Assembly (NCBI RefSeq): GCF_029542785.1
Contig: NC_083370.1
Coordinates: forward strand, 1,116,001 to 1,180,000
Direction of reading: 5' to 3'
Length of the DNA: 64,000 nt
Origin: Malassezia japonica
Taxonomy: Eukaryota > Basidiomycota > Malasseziomycetes > Malasseziales > Malasseziaceae
A program made the position numbers and the translations under genes. Under the pieces are notes generated by a model, which did no database searches, was not told where the DNA came from, and saw only the letters and a list, made by a program, of their open reading frames with translations. Positions 9,289 to 19,436 of the stretch are shown piece after piece. Every line of letters starts with the position of its first letter. Within the stretch, counting starts at the first letter, position 1.

Positions 9289-12021
9289 CTATTCCTCTTC
9301 CCCTTCCAGTGCATCGGGAATCTGGCGGTATCCCCGTGAACGCATGCACAAGTACACATACGCACCGCCCGAACATAATGCAACAACTCCCAATAGCCCC
9401 ACGAGTGAGAACCAACCCCAGCGGAAGAACCAGCCGGGGAGGTACGGCTCGATGACGCCGTCGAGCGTAAAGATGCCGCCGGCACACAGCGCCTCGTGGC
9501 ACGCCTCTTGGTCGTACACCGAGCCAAAGTCGAGGACGTGGGCATAGTGGCGGTGGCCGGACGTGCCGCGCGTGCCGAGCACTCCCACGACGTAGCCGAG
9601 CGCGTCGGCGCTCGGGCGGCTGACGCGCCGGAACGCAAGCGCGCCGTGCTGGCTGGTTCCCCCTTCGCTCTTGTCGAGGAGCGAGACGTGCACTGCATCG
9701 TCCTGCAGCGAGATGGGAAGGCGCAGCGGCGACGCACGCCGCTTCTTGCCGCAGTCGTCGACAAGCAAAATGTGCTGCGCGACGAGCGTCCTAAGCAGCA
9801 TCTCGTCGCTCTCATAGTGCGTCAGGTTCATACGTGCAAACGCGGCGTCGGTCGGCACGAGGAGCACCGTCTTTTTCGCGCAGCGGCTGCCGGTGTCGTG
9901 CGGCACTTCGCGGTCGAGCACCCAGTCGAAGCCGGTGCGCCGAACCAGGCGCAGCATCTCGGATGCGTTTGCGGCCCGCAGCAGCTTCTCCATCGAGATC
10001 GAGAGCTCAGGGGGATAGGACACGCGGTCGATGCTGTGCAGCACGCCCGTCTCGGTCAGGCGGTCGACCACTCTGGACTGCGCGACGTGCTTATCGGCCC
10101 ACTGCGCCTCGATGCGGCCGCGCGCAATGCGCAGGTGCACCGTCTCGTTCGTGTGTGTCGAAAAAGGCGCCCATTCCGTGCCGAGTGTGTCGTTGTAGTG
10201 GATGCCACGCACCGCATGGTACTGCAGCACGTTTGCCATGTCCTCCCTGCTCTGCTTCGCCGGCAGCAGCAGGTACTTGGTGACGAGGCCGAGCTCGGCG
10301 AATGCCTCGTCGTGGGGCACGAGGTAGGTGGTGTTGGGCACCGTGCGCAGCGTGTCTTGCATGCCCGACGCGCGCGCCGCCGCGACGTACGTCGTGAGTG
10401 AAGACGCTGCGGCGGCCGATACGACGCTGCCCGGCACCGGCAGCACGTCGGACGCGAGGTACATGGTCGTATTGCCCGCGCAGATCGGCGCCGAGTCCAT
10501 CGCGACGCCGCCGAGCGTCGTGTTGGCCGCCGTGTGCTCTAGCACGATGCGCTGTGCGCCGCCACCGAGCTGGGGCGTGTGCAGCTCTGTGGAAAGAAGG
10601 CGCTCCTTGGTGCCGTTTGGGAGGTGGCCCGGGAGGATATGGTACAGGAGGAGCTGCCGCAGCTCGTGCATGTCCGGCTCAGGCGCAGCGTTGTCGAGGT
10701 GCGGTGCGTTTTGGACGACCAGTGCGCTGCGGCGCTGTGCGTCGAGCCAGCGGTCGAGCGCCTCGTCGGACGGTGCGACGATCGTAAATGCGCCTTGCGG
10801 CGCCTCCTCGCGCGGCGGCTCGTGGGGATCCTGGTTGACATAGTGTGCGAGGCCCGTCTCACGCAACAAGCGCACAAACCGCACTGCACGGAGGACCAAG
10901 AGGTACTTTTCCGGGGTCATGCCGAGGTCGCCAAACGGCAGGTGCAAATCGTCTACTGTGTGCACCACGCCATTCTCCGTGAGGATATCTTCCTCGACGA
11001 CGCGTGCGCCGCCGACATCAATGGTGCCGTCCTCGGCCCGCACATGCATCTCGCCGCCGAGCACGGTGGTGAGGTCCACGTCGTGTGCGTCGCGCAGACG
11101 GTACGCGTACCCCACCTTGCCGCTCCCGAGGCCGATGCTCGACGCGTGCCACGCAAAGAGCTTAAGGCGGTCCTCGTCCGCCTCGGCCCACTGTCCGTGG
11201 ATGTACTCCTGCTCGAGCGGCGACAAAGCCTCGAGTGCATTTTCCGACGGGAGGAACATGGTCATGTGTGCCGTCGTCGAGAGTGTGTGCAGTGTCTTGT
11301 TGGAGAGCTGCGAAAAGACACGCGCGACCTGCGGCGCCGTCTGCAGGAGCGCCATCAGCGTCGGCGGCAGATCGAGGATCGCATCGGTGACCATCACGAC
11401 GCCACGCGATGAGCTGCGGTCTATATCCGTGACTGTGGCACCGCCGCGACCTTTTGCGTCGACGCCGACCTTGGTCGTGCGCCCGTCCTTGGCGATGCGC
11501 AGCAGCTGGCCGTAGCCCGCGAGCAGTCCGCCTTGATCCTCTGCCCCCGGGTGCGGCGGCCCGTTGGGCGGCTGCGGAATCGGCCCCGGGCGTGTGGGCT
11601 CCTCGAGGCGCTTGCGCGACGGAAAATGGAGCGTCTCGTGCAGTTCGATGCCGTTCCCGGGCTCGGAGAGCGTGTAGTTCACGACGTGGTACCAGAGCTG
11701 CTGGCGGAGCGCCGCGTGGATATTGTCCGACGGCTCGTCCTGGAGCGCCTGGCGCCAGAACTCGGCACGTAGCGAGTCACCCTGCATCGCTTGCTCGAAC
11801 GCGGCATTGTTCGGGGCAAAGAGCGTCATGCCCGTCTGCCCCTCGTCGAGCTCCTGCATGCGATTCAGCGTAGGCAGCAGCCGGGTGCGCTGCAGCAGAT
11901 GGACAAAGTGCGAGAGGTCGCGGCGAGTGCTAATCACATCCACGAGATTCCTCGAGTCGGCGTGCACGCCGCACAGCGCGGCCGCCACGCCGGCCACGGC
12001 CCACCACCCCGCGGTGCGCAT
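9289..12021 (-). CDS. Fasciclin (FAS1) multidomain type I membrane protein
   Basis: Encodes 910 residues starting with a signal peptide ('[21 protein letters not shown]'). Five FAS1-like repeats follow, recognisable by '[13 protein letters not shown]', '[14 protein letters not shown]', '[14 protein letters not shown]', '[14 protein letters not shown]' and '[14 protein letters not shown]'. Several N-glycosylation sequons and one C-terminal membrane helix (~870-892) precede a short acidic tail 'DALEGEEE'. The architecture matches fungal vacuolar FAS1 proteins such as S. pombe Fsc1, which acts in autophagosome-vacuole fusion; that role is inferred. The open frame extends far upstream, but this is antisense to ELP3 and lacks the signal peptide, so the ATG at 12021 is chosen. 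Only 48 bp separate it from the ELP3 start. Confidence 0.85.
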   Translation of the reverse strand: MRTAGWWAVAGVAAALCGVHADSRNLVDVISTRRDLSHFVHLLQRTRLLPTLNRMQELDEGQTGMTLFAPNNAAFEQAMQGDSLRAEFWRQALQDEPSDNIHAALRQQLWYHVVNYTLSEPGNGIELHETLHFPSRKRLEEPTRPGPIPQPPNGPPHPGAEDQGGLLAGYGQLLRIAKDGRTTKVGVDAKGRGGATVTDIDRSSSRGVVMVTDAILDLPPTLMALLQTAPQVARVFSQLSNKTLHTLSTTAHMTMFLPSENALEALSPLEQEYIHGQWAEADEDRLKLFAWHASSIGLGSGKVGYAYRLRDAHDVDLTTVLGGEMHVRAEDGTIDVGGARVVEEDILTENGVVHTVDDLHLPFGDLGMTPEKYLLVLRAVRFVRLLRETGLAHYVNQDPHEPPREEAPQGAFTIVAPSDEALDRWLDAQRRSALVVQNAPHLDNAAPEPDMHELRQLLLYHILPGHLPNGTKERLLSTELHTPQLGGGAQRIVLEHTAANTTLGGVAMDSAPICAGNTTMYLASDVLPVPGSVVSAAAASSLTTYVAAARASGMQDTLRTVPNTTYLVPHDEAFAELGLVTKYLLLPAKQSREDMANVLQYHAVRGIHYNDTLGTEWAPFSTHTNETVHLRIARGRIEAQWADKHVAQSRVVDRLTETGVLHSIDRVSYPPELSISMEKLLRAANASEMLRLVRRTGFDWVLDREVPHDTGSRCAKKTVLLVPTDAAFARMNLTHYESDEMLLRTLVAQHILLVDDCGKKRRASPLRLPISLQDDAVHVSLLDKSEGGTSQHGALAFRRVSRPSADALGYVVGVLGTRGTSGHRHYAHVLDFGSVYDQEACHEALCAGGIFTLDGVIEPYLPGWFFRWGWFSLVGLLGVVALCSGGAYVYLCMRSRGYRQIPDALEGEEE

Positions 12022-12069
12022 CGCGATGGACTGTGCGTGCTGACAAAGCGAAAAAAAGCTCTTGCCGCG

Positions 12070-13738
12070 ATGGGCGTGTCGACGGCATCGACGTCGGCAG
12101 AGTGCCTGCTGCGCGTCTGTGCGGATATTGCCTCGCAGCTTGTCCAGGCGCATGAAGAGGCGCGTCCTGTTTCTCTGAATGCGATCCGCGCCGCCGCCTG
12201 CAAAAAGCACGGCTACGGTGGCGTGCCCCGCCTGACCGATATTATTGCGGCGATTCCGGACCAGTACCGCAAGGTGCTCGTGCCTGCGCTGCGTGCCAAG
12301 CCCGTGCGCAGTGCCAGTGGTATTGCGGTGGTTGCGGTGATGTGCAAGCCCCACCGCTGCCCCCATATTGCGCTCACGGGCAACATTTGCGTATACTGCC
12401 CTGGCGGCCCCGACTCCGACTTTGAGTACAGCACGCAGTCGTATACCGGCTACGAGCCGACGTCGATGCGTGCGATCCGCGCGCGCTATGACCCGTATGA
12501 GCAGAGCCGTGGGCGTGTGCAGCAGCTGCGCGAGCTTGGGCACAGCGTCGACAAGGTCGAGTACATCATCATGGGCGGCACGTTTATGAGCCTCTCGGAA
12601 GAGTACCGCAACCAGTTTATTGCGCAGCTGCACAATGCGCTCAGTGGGTACACTGGACTCGATGTGGACGAGGCGGTGCGCTTCTCCGAGCGCGCGCAGA
12701 CCAAGTGCATCGGCATCACGATCGAGACGCGGCCGGACTACTGTCTGCGCCCGCACCTGTCGCAGATGCTGCGGTATGGGTGCACGCGTCTCGAGATCGG
12801 CGTGCAGAGCGTTTACGAGGACGTGGCGCGCGACACGAACCGCGGGCACACGGTCAAGGCGGTGTGCGAGACGTTCCAGCTCGCCAAGGACGCTGGCTAC
12901 AAGGTCGTTGCGCACATGATGCCCGACCTGCCGAATGTCGGCGTGGAGCGCGACATGGAGCAGTTTAAAGAGTACTTTGAGAACCCCGCCTTTCGCTCAG
13001 ACGGCCTCAAACTCTATCCCACGCTCGTCATCCGCGGAACCGGACTGTACGAGCTGTGGCGCACCGGGCGCTACAAGAACTACACGCCGTCGTTCCTCGT
13101 GGACGTCATTGCACGCATCCTCGCGCTCGTGCCGCCGTGGACGCGTGTGTACCGCGTGCAGCGCGACATTCCCATGCCCCTGGTCTCGTCGGGCGTCGAG
13201 AACGGCAACCTGCGCGAGATGGCGCTCGAGCGCATGCACGACTTTGGCGTGACGTGCCGCGACGTGCGCTACCGCGAAGTCGGCCTGCACGAAATTCATA
13301 CCAAGGTGCGCCCCGACGAGATCGAGTTTATCCGGCGCGACTACACGGCGAACGGCGGCTGGGAGTCGTTCTTGTCGTACGAAGACCCCGAGAAGGATAT
13401 CCTCGTCGCCTTGCTGCGCCTGAGAAAATGCTCCGAGGCAGGTACCTATCGCCCGGAGCTGCTCAACGACGGCCAGTCGTCGATCGTGCGCGAACTACAC
13501 ACCTATGGCAGCGCCGTGCCACTCCACTCGCGCGACCCGACCAAGTTCCAGCACCAGGGCTTTGGCACACTGCTCATGGAGCAGGCCGAGCGCATCGCAC
13601 GCGACGAGCACGGCAGCGCGAAGCTCGCGGTGATCTCGGGCGTCGGCACACGCGACTACTACCGCCGCCTCGGCTACGAGCTCGAAGGGCCTTGTACGTA
13701 CCTCCTCCACTCACCCAGACATGACCAAGCGGCTCTAA
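12070..13738 (+). CDS. ELP3: Elongator complex catalytic subunit ELP3
   Basis: Encodes 547 residues of the radical-SAM/acetyltransferase subunit that modifies wobble uridines in tRNA. The iron-sulfur motif is visible as Cx9Cx2C in '[14 protein letters not shown]', followed by '[20 protein letters not shown]'. The GNAT acetyl-CoA loop is '[17 protein letters not shown]'. Exon 1 is 12070-13693 and exon 2 is the tiny 13719-13738. Splicing a 25-nt intron (13694-13718) produces 'YELEGPYMTKRL', the usual ELP3 end; reading through gives an unrelated tail. The start '[14 protein letters not shown]' is the first ATG outside the FAS1 coding region. Confidence 0.95.
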
Positions 13739-13740
13739 AT

Positions 13741-13746
13741 CACGTG
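13741..13746. promoter_or_regulatory. E-box upstream of myotubularin gene
   Basis: CACGTG (context TCACGTGT) sits 18 bp upstream of the next start codon, in the 25-bp gap after ELP3. Function is inferred from recurrence of the motif at other promoters here. Confidence 0.4.
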
Positions 13747-13763
13747 TAGCTCCGACGGTCGCC

Positions 13764-15978
13764 ATGGTCGCGCCCCCGGTCCTGGACGAGGTCCGGGATG
13801 TGTGGCTGCTGCGTGGCGGCACGTATGCATATTGTACCGTACAGATTACTCCATACCACCTTTGCCTGGTGCATGATGGCCGCACCGACACGCTCGATAT
13901 CCCATTGATCGCGCACGCCCAGCGCGAAGCGTCGGCCCCCGCACAAGGCGCGCGGGGCGTGCGCTACCTGCTCGTGCTGTACCTCTGCACGCACGAGCAG
14001 TTTCTGCTGGGATTCAGCGAGGAAAGCGTGCTGCTGCGTGTCATGGAGAAGCTCAAAGAGGCCGCGAGCATCGGTACGTGTCGTGACTCATCCAGATTCC
14101 GTCGAGCGGATGTACGCGTTTTTCGAGCCGCCGGCGGTGCCGAGCGAGGGGTGGCGCCTCTACAATCCTGCGGCCGAGTTCAAGCGGCAGGGCGTCGGCT
14201 CGGTGAGCAAGGCGTGGCGCTTCTCGACGATCAACACGGGCTACGAGATGATTCCCACGTATCCTGCCCTGCTCGTCGTGCCGGCGCACATTAGCGACTC
14301 GACGCTGACGTACGCGGCCAAGTACAGGAGCAAGGCGCGCATTCCGGCGCTGACCTACCTGCACTGGTCGGGCCACGGGTCCATCACGCGGTGCTCGCAG
14401 CCAATGGTCGGCCTCAAGCAGAACCGCTCTGTCCAGGACGAGAAGCTGATCGAGGCCATCTTTGCGACACACCGCGCGGCCGACGGAAACGCACCGGAGC
14501 CGGTATACGGCGCGACGCCGACGAACCTCATTATCGATGCACGGCCCACGACCAATGCCATGGCCAACATCGCAAAGGGCGCGGGCACAGAAAACATGGA
14601 AAACTACCGCAACTGCAAAAAGGTATACCTCGGCGTGGACAATATCCATGTGATGCGCGACTCGCTGAACCGCGCCGTCTTGGTGCTCCGCGCGGATGCG
14701 CGCTCGGCCCTCGAAGGCCACGAGCCGCAGCCGGTCGACCAACTGGCGCTGCGCCGCTCCAACTGGCTCAAGCACCTGGGCGCGATCCTCGACGGGACGC
14801 TGCTGATCGTGCGCAACGTACACATCAATGCCTCGCACGTGCTTGTGCACTGCTCCGACGGCTGGGACCGCACCGCGCAGCTCACGTCGCTCGCGGCGCT
14901 GTGCCTGGATCCTTACTACCGCACCCTGCACGGCTTTGCCGTGCTCATCGAAAAGGACTGGCTCAGCTTTGGGCACCGCTTCCAGGACCGCAGCGGGCTC
15001 GTGGGGCTCGGCGCAAACAAATTTGACATGACCGTGCCGCAAAACGAACCCCTCTTTGACGCGGACGGGCAGGTGGTGCCAATCGATGATACCCTGGTCG
15101 AGACCGGAGGGAACAGCTCGTTTTGGGGCTTTACCAAGCACATCACAGCGCAGTTCCAGGGAAGCGCGGCTCAACAGCGCGCGCCCATCTTTCACCAGTT
15201 CCTCGACTGCGTCGCGCAGCTCCAAGCGCAGTTTCCGGAACGCTTTGCGTTCAACGGCGCGTTCCTCGCCGCGCTCCTGCGCCATGTCTATGCGGGCGAC
15301 ACCGGTACGTTTTTGTACAACACCGAGCGGGAACGGCGCATGCCGCGTGCCAACGGCCTCGCACCGGTGGACTGCACTCGCAGCGTGTGGGACCTCCTCT
15401 TCCAGGACGAGGTAGTGACACGCTGGGCCAATCCCCAGTACAACCCCAAGCTCGACGACCGCGACGCGCCGGGCGGCGATATGGGCGTCCTGTTTCCGGC
15501 CACGAGCCACCTGCGCTTCTCCAGCGATCTGTTCTGCCGGCCGTACGCGGAGCTCAATTCGCGCCTCGACTCCGAGACCGAGGAAAAGAAACGGCTCCAG
15601 GAACGCCTCGCACACGCAGGGCGCGAGGCCAAGGCGGATGTGCCGAGTCACGAGCCGGACGCGTTCGACGAGCAGCTGCAGGCTGCAACGACGCGCATGC
15701 GCTCGCTCTTTAGCGACGGATGGGGACGCGTCCAAGGCGCCATGCGCTCCGCCGGCCTCGAGCAGCGCGAGTCGATTCCAGTGGAGGCCGTCGCGCCCGC
15801 CTCGCCGCCGCCGCCGCCGCCGCCGCCGGCGCGGGTCGTCCCTGCAAATCCAGCGAACCCCTGGGCATACACCCCCCCGCGCCCAAAGCAAGCCGAGACG
15901 CCGCCGCCGCCCTCGCCACCGCCGCAGGCGCCCCCGGGGACCACCGCGGATCCCCTTGGCGCCTGGCAGGATTCGTAG
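13764..15978 (+). CDS. YMR1: Myotubularin-family phosphoinositide 3-phosphatase (Ymr1-like)
   Basis: Two exons (13764-14073, 14096-15978) joined across a 22-nt intron encode 730 residues. An N-terminal PH-GRAM-like region (~1-110) is followed by the phosphatase domain. The P-loop is 'VHCSDGWDRTAQ' (CX5R, Cys ~356) followed by 'LCLDPYYRTLHGFAVLIEKDWLSFGHRF', diagnostic of active myotubularins that dephosphorylate PtdIns3P and PtdIns(3,5)P2 on endosomal/vacuolar membranes. A coiled-coil-like segment and a Pro-rich tail with an eight-proline run close the protein. The intron joins 'EAASI' to 'DSVERMYAFFEPP'; reading through breaks frame. It follows ELP3 in tandem by 25 bp. Confidence 0.92.
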
Positions 15979-15994
15979 CGTTTGTATATTTGGC

Positions 15995-16000
15995 CACGTG
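15995..16000. promoter_or_regulatory. E-box upstream of RanGAP
   Basis: CACGTG inside GCCACGTGGC, 19 bp upstream of the RanGAP ATG and within the 40-bp gap after the myotubularin gene. Confidence 0.4.
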
Positions 16001-16018
16001 GCTTTGTTGGTTTCCCTC

Positions 16019-17209
16019 ATGACGGACGCAACGGCGAGCGCCGCGGGCGTGTATGACCTGGTCGGCAAGAACCTGAAGCTGAACACGAAGGAGGACATTG
16101 CGCCCTACCTGGCCGAGCTCAACAAGATTGAGCCGCTGACCGAGGTGCACTTTGGCGGAAACACGTTTGGTGTTGGTGCGTGTGTTGCACTCGCCGAGAC
16201 GCTCCGCACCAAGACCTCGCTGAAAGTCGCCGACTTTGCCGATATCTTTACCGGCCGCCTGATCACCGAGATTCCCGATGCGCTGCGTGCGCTGTGCGAC
16301 GCGCTCGTCGACCATACCTCGCTCGAAGAGATCAACCTGTCGGACAATGCATTTGGCGGCCGTTCCGCGGAGCCGATGGTCAACTTCCTGACGCACAACC
16401 ACAGTTTCAAGACGCTGAAGCTGAGCAACAATGGTCTCGGCGTGACTGGTGGCACGATTGTCGCCGACGCGCTCTACGCTGCGGCCCAGGAGCTCGAGAA
16501 GCAGGGCAAAAAGAGCGAGCTGCGTTCCGTGATCTGCGGCCGCAACCGCCTCGAGAACGGCAGTGCGGGCGCGTGGGCGCGCGCGTTTGCCGCGCACGGT
16601 GGCCTGCGCGAGGTGCGCCTGTACCAGAACGGCATCCGCATGGAAGGCGTCGAGGCGCTGTGCCAGGGCCTGTCCAAGTGTGCGGACCTCGAGGTGCTCG
16701 ATCTGCAGGACAACACGGCGACGCTGCGCGGCTCGCGTGCGGTGGCAGCGGCGCTGCCGAGCTGGCCCAAGCTGCGTGTGCTGAACCTGTCCGACTGCCT
16801 GCTCAAGTCCAAGGGTGGCCTGCTGCTCTTTGACGCGCTGCACCAGGGCCACGGCAAGCAGCTCGAGGTACTCCAGGTGCAGTACTGCGACCTGAACCGC
16901 GACGCACTGCACAAACTCGGCAACGCGATCGAGCTGCACCTCGAGAACCTGACGCAGCTCGAGATCAACGGCAACTTTGCCGACGAGGAGGACGAGTGCA
17001 TTTCCAAGATTACCGCGTCGCTGGCCAAGTGGGGCAACGACGATGCGCTCGACGAGCTCGACGAGATGGACCCCGACGGCGAGGAGGAGGAGGAAGACGA
17101 GCTGGAGGAAGAGGACGAAGAGGCGGAGAACGCGGAAACCGGCGAGAAGCCCGACGCGGCCGCGGACGCTTTGGCGGACGAGCTATCCAAGACGCATATC
17201 AACAAATAA
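16019..17209 (+). CDS. RNA1: Ran GTPase-activating protein RanGAP (Rna1)
   Basis: Single-exon gene of 396 residues. About eleven leucine-rich repeats are visible ('LTEVHFGGNTFG', 'LEEINLSDNAFGG', 'LKTLKLSNNGLG', 'LREVRLYQNGI', 'LEVLDLQDNTA', 'LRVLNLSDCLL'), followed by a strongly acidic tail, as in Rna1p. The catalytic arginine corresponds to Arg80 in 'DFADIFTGRLITEIP' (Arg74 in S. pombe). It would stimulate GTP hydrolysis by Ran in the cytoplasm and so set the direction of nuclear transport. The stop lies 4 bp from the stop of the convergent SDR gene. Confidence 0.95.
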   Translation: MTDATASAAGVYDLVGKNLKLNTKEDIAPYLAELNKIEPLTEVHFGGNTFGVGACVALAETLRTKTSLKVADFADIFTGRLITEIPDALRALCDALVDHTSLEEINLSDNAFGGRSAEPMVNFLTHNHSFKTLKLSNNGLGVTGGTIVADALYAAAQELEKQGKKSELRSVICGRNRLENGSAGAWARAFAAHGGLREVRLYQNGIRMEGVEALCQGLSKCADLEVLDLQDNTATLRGSRAVAAALPSWPKLRVLNLSDCLLKSKGGLLLFDALHQGHGKQLEVLQVQYCDLNRDALHKLGNAIELHLENLTQLEINGNFADEEDECISKITASLAKWGNDDALDELDEMDPDGEEEEEDELEEEDEEAENAETGEKPDAAADALADELSKTHINK

Positions 17210-17213
17210 CTAT

Positions 17214-18233
17214 CTAGTACCCATAGCGCCGATGCGCACCGCGCTCGACCAGGCCAGGAAGAAGGGGGAATAGAAGCCAAACGAAAAAGAAGCGGTAGGG
17301 CATCGGAACCACGCCGGTTACGCCGCGCTCGACACAGCGGACGACCGTCTCACCGACGTCGTGCGCGCTGAGCAGCTTCCCCTTCGACTGCGACGCTTGT
17401 TTCCGGTCGGCAGGGACGCCGATCGCAAGGCGCGTAGAGAAGGACGTCGCGACGGACGATGGGGCCATCACCACAAACTTGACATGCGCACGGCCCGCGA
17501 CGTGCGCCTGCGACGCGCACTCGGCGGCTGTGCTGAGCACAAGCATCTGTTGTGCCGCTTTTGTCGCACAGTACAAGCCCCGCGTCGGTGCAGGGACGAG
17601 AGAGGCAAGCGAGCCAATCACCGCGACGTATGGTGCTTTCGAGTTCGTCTGTAGGGCGGGAATTAGGGCCGTGAGAATTAGGGCGGTGCTGGTGATGTTG
17701 GCGGCATTCGACTGCTGCATCGCGTCAGACGTGGCGCGGAGCCCTTCGAGCGTCGGCTCCTTCGCGGCTGGGTCGCTTAGGGGGTCGAGGCCCGCCATGC
17801 AAAGGAGTGGTTGCGTGCAGATAGCACCGAATACAATGTAGAGAGTGTCAATGCCCCCAAAGTCTTGGACGATGGCGGATGCGAGGCGCAGCACGTCTTC
17901 TTCGTCGGTGCAGTCCGCAACAAAGAGCTCAATGTTTTGCGCGCGCGTCTTGGCCGCCTCGGACTCCAGGCCTGAAATGAGTGCAAGCTTCACTTCGCGT
18001 AGCGCGTCGCTGCGCCGCCCCACGAGCATGATATTGTACGCGCCGCGCTCCAAACATTGCTGCGCGATCGCCGCGCCAATTCCATTGACGGACGACGCAC
18101 CGAGAATCACGATGCGTTCTTCCGACGACGGAAGTATAGACTTTCGTTCATAGATACGGCGCAGGCGCTCGGCAACCCCATGCACGGCGGCCACCGCGCA
18201 TGCCGTCGCCAGCGCCACGAGCCATAATTCCAT
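17214..18233 (-). CDS. Membrane-anchored short-chain dehydrogenase/reductase
   Basis: Encodes 339 residues. An N-terminal membrane helix ('MELWLVALATACAVAAV') precedes a Rossmann fold with the cofactor loop 'GASSVNGIG' (45-53). The catalytic Ser region is 'VIGSLASLVPAPTRG' and YxxxK is 'YCATK'. A C-terminal hydrophobic segment ('FFFVWLLFPLLPGL') suggests a second membrane anchor. The topology resembles ER or lipid-droplet SDRs such as DHRS7/11-beta-HSD-like enzymes; a lipid or steroid-like substrate is inference. The start is the second ATG, where the hydrophobic anchor begins. It lies downstream of the metallo-beta-lactamase gene on the same strand (73 bp). Confidence 0.75.
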   Translation of the reverse strand: MELWLVALATACAVAAVHGVAERLRRIYERKSILPSSEERIVILGASSVNGIGAAIAQQCLERGAYNIMLVGRRSDALREVKLALISGLESEAAKTRAQNIELFVADCTDEEDVLRLASAIVQDFGGIDTLYIVFGAICTQPLLCMAGLDPLSDPAAKEPTLEGLRATSDAMQQSNAANITSTALILTALIPALQTNSKAPYVAVIGSLASLVPAPTRGLYCATKAAQQMLVLSTAAECASQAHVAGRAHVKFVVMAPSSVATSFSTRLAIGVPADRKQASQSKGKLLSAHDVGETVVRCVERGVTGVVPMPYRFFFVWLLFPLLPGLVERGAHRRYGY

Positions 18234-18306
18234 AATTCTGGAGCGAAGGCTGGGGTTGGGGCTGACACCCCAACTGGCCCCTGCGCAAGTCACATGTCAA
18301 TTACAG

Positions 18307-19404
18307 CTACGCTTTGGTAAAGACGAGGCGCAGGCCGTCGATCGCGAGGTGCATCGCGGGCACCTCGGCACACGGGTCGTCGGTGCCGCCCGAGGTAGGA
18401 TGGAGGACGAAAGCGTTCTGAGCCTCGTTTTCGTCCGCGTTCCAAACCGGCGTCCACCAGTGTTCCTCGAGCGCAGGAGGGAGCGTGGAGCGGAAACAGC
18501 GCAGCGCGTGCACCACCTCTTGGACCTTGGCCTCGGTCGTGTGGTGCTCGACGCCGTGTGTGAGATCCACAAAGAGTGCTAAAGGCGGTGCAGGGAGCTT
18601 AGAGGCGAGCTCGAGGATGCATTGAATCGCCTGGGGAATCGAAAAGTGGCTCGCATGGCGCGTCATTTTTAGCGCATCCATCACCACGACCTCGCTACCG
18701 GCCATCTTGGCCATGGTCAGCGCGGGAATCGCGTGGCAGTCGCTCACGTAGCTCATCGAGTCGATGCGGAAGCCGAGGCACTCAAATGGGCGGCGCTCGG
18801 GGCCGACGAACCCGTGCTCGACAGGGAGGGGGAGGATCGGCACGCGATGCGGACCTGCCTCGAACGGCTTCTGCGCGTCAATGAGGTGCCAGCGCAGTGC
18901 GCCTACGTCGCCGCCGCCGGTAATGAACGAGGCGTCGACGAGGTAGGGAAAGGTACTCTTCACCGTAGCCATGCACTCTGCCGTGAGGTACACGTCGACA
19001 TAGTCCTGGATGCACCCTCCCATCGTCCAGCCGCGCAGGTCGTCCAGGCCGAGGATCGCATCGGCATGGGCGTGCGTGAGGAGCACCGCATCGACGCGGC
19101 GCAGGCCGTGCTTCGGAAAGACATCAACGATCGACTCGTAGAACGACTTGCCGCAGTCGATCAGAATCGTACTCCGCTCCTCGGGGCGCCCGGGGGGGGC
19201 GCCGACGGCCACCGCCGACGTACACCGCCGGCGGTTCACGCTGCCGGGCCGCAGCGCGTCCGCGCACGTCGCACACGTATTCTTGGCCTGCGACCCATCA
19301 AGGATGCAGTGCACCGACGGGACTTGCGAGCTGGTGCCTGTCCCAAGAAAATAGAATTCGTCGAGCCACTCCGACGCCAGGGCCGGCAGCGCCGGAAAGC
19401 TCAT
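18307..19404 (-). CDS. Metallo-beta-lactamase-fold hydrolase, PhnP/tRNase Z-like
   Basis: Encodes 365 residues beginning 'MSFPALPALASEW' and the strand-1 signature 'FYFLGTGTSSQVPS'. The metal motif reads 'LLTHAHADAILGLDDLRGW', so the last residue of canonical HxHxDH is Ala. Downstream motifs include 'SYVSDCHAIPALTM', 'MDALKM' and 'FVDLTHGVEHH'. A Cys/Arg-rich insertion ('CATCADAL...NRRRCTS') follows strand 1, as in the eukaryotic PhnP-like group of cyclic phosphodiesterase-type hydrolases. Substrate unknown. Its start codon is only 32 bp from that of the divergent WD40 gene. Confidence 0.7.
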   Translation of the reverse strand: MSFPALPALASEWLDEFYFLGTGTSSQVPSVHCILDGSQAKNTCATCADALRPGSVNRRRCTSAVAVGAPPGRPEERSTILIDCGKSFYESIVDVFPKHGLRRVDAVLLTHAHADAILGLDDLRGWTMGGCIQDYVDVYLTAECMATVKSTFPYLVDASFITGGGDVGALRWHLIDAQKPFEAGPHRVPILPLPVEHGFVGPERRPFECLGFRIDSMSYVSDCHAIPALTMAKMAGSEVVVMDALKMTRHASHFSIPQAIQCILELASKLPAPPLALFVDLTHGVEHHTTEAKVQEVVHALRCFRSTLPPALEEHWWTPVWNADENEAQNAFVLHPTSGGTDDPCAEVPAMHLAIDGLRLVFTKA

Positions 19405-19436
19405 GAGTCGTGTGGAGGAGGAAAATACGGCCGACC

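Noticed and set aside
12022..12915. Long N-terminal extension of the fasciclin ORF
   Set aside because: It is antisense to ELP3, shows no conservation and would place the signal peptide internally.
14053..16098. 681-codon minus-strand ORF opposite the myotubularin gene
   Set aside because: Arg/Val/Ala-rich shadow frame produced by GC-biased third positions; the plus strand has clear phosphatase motifs.
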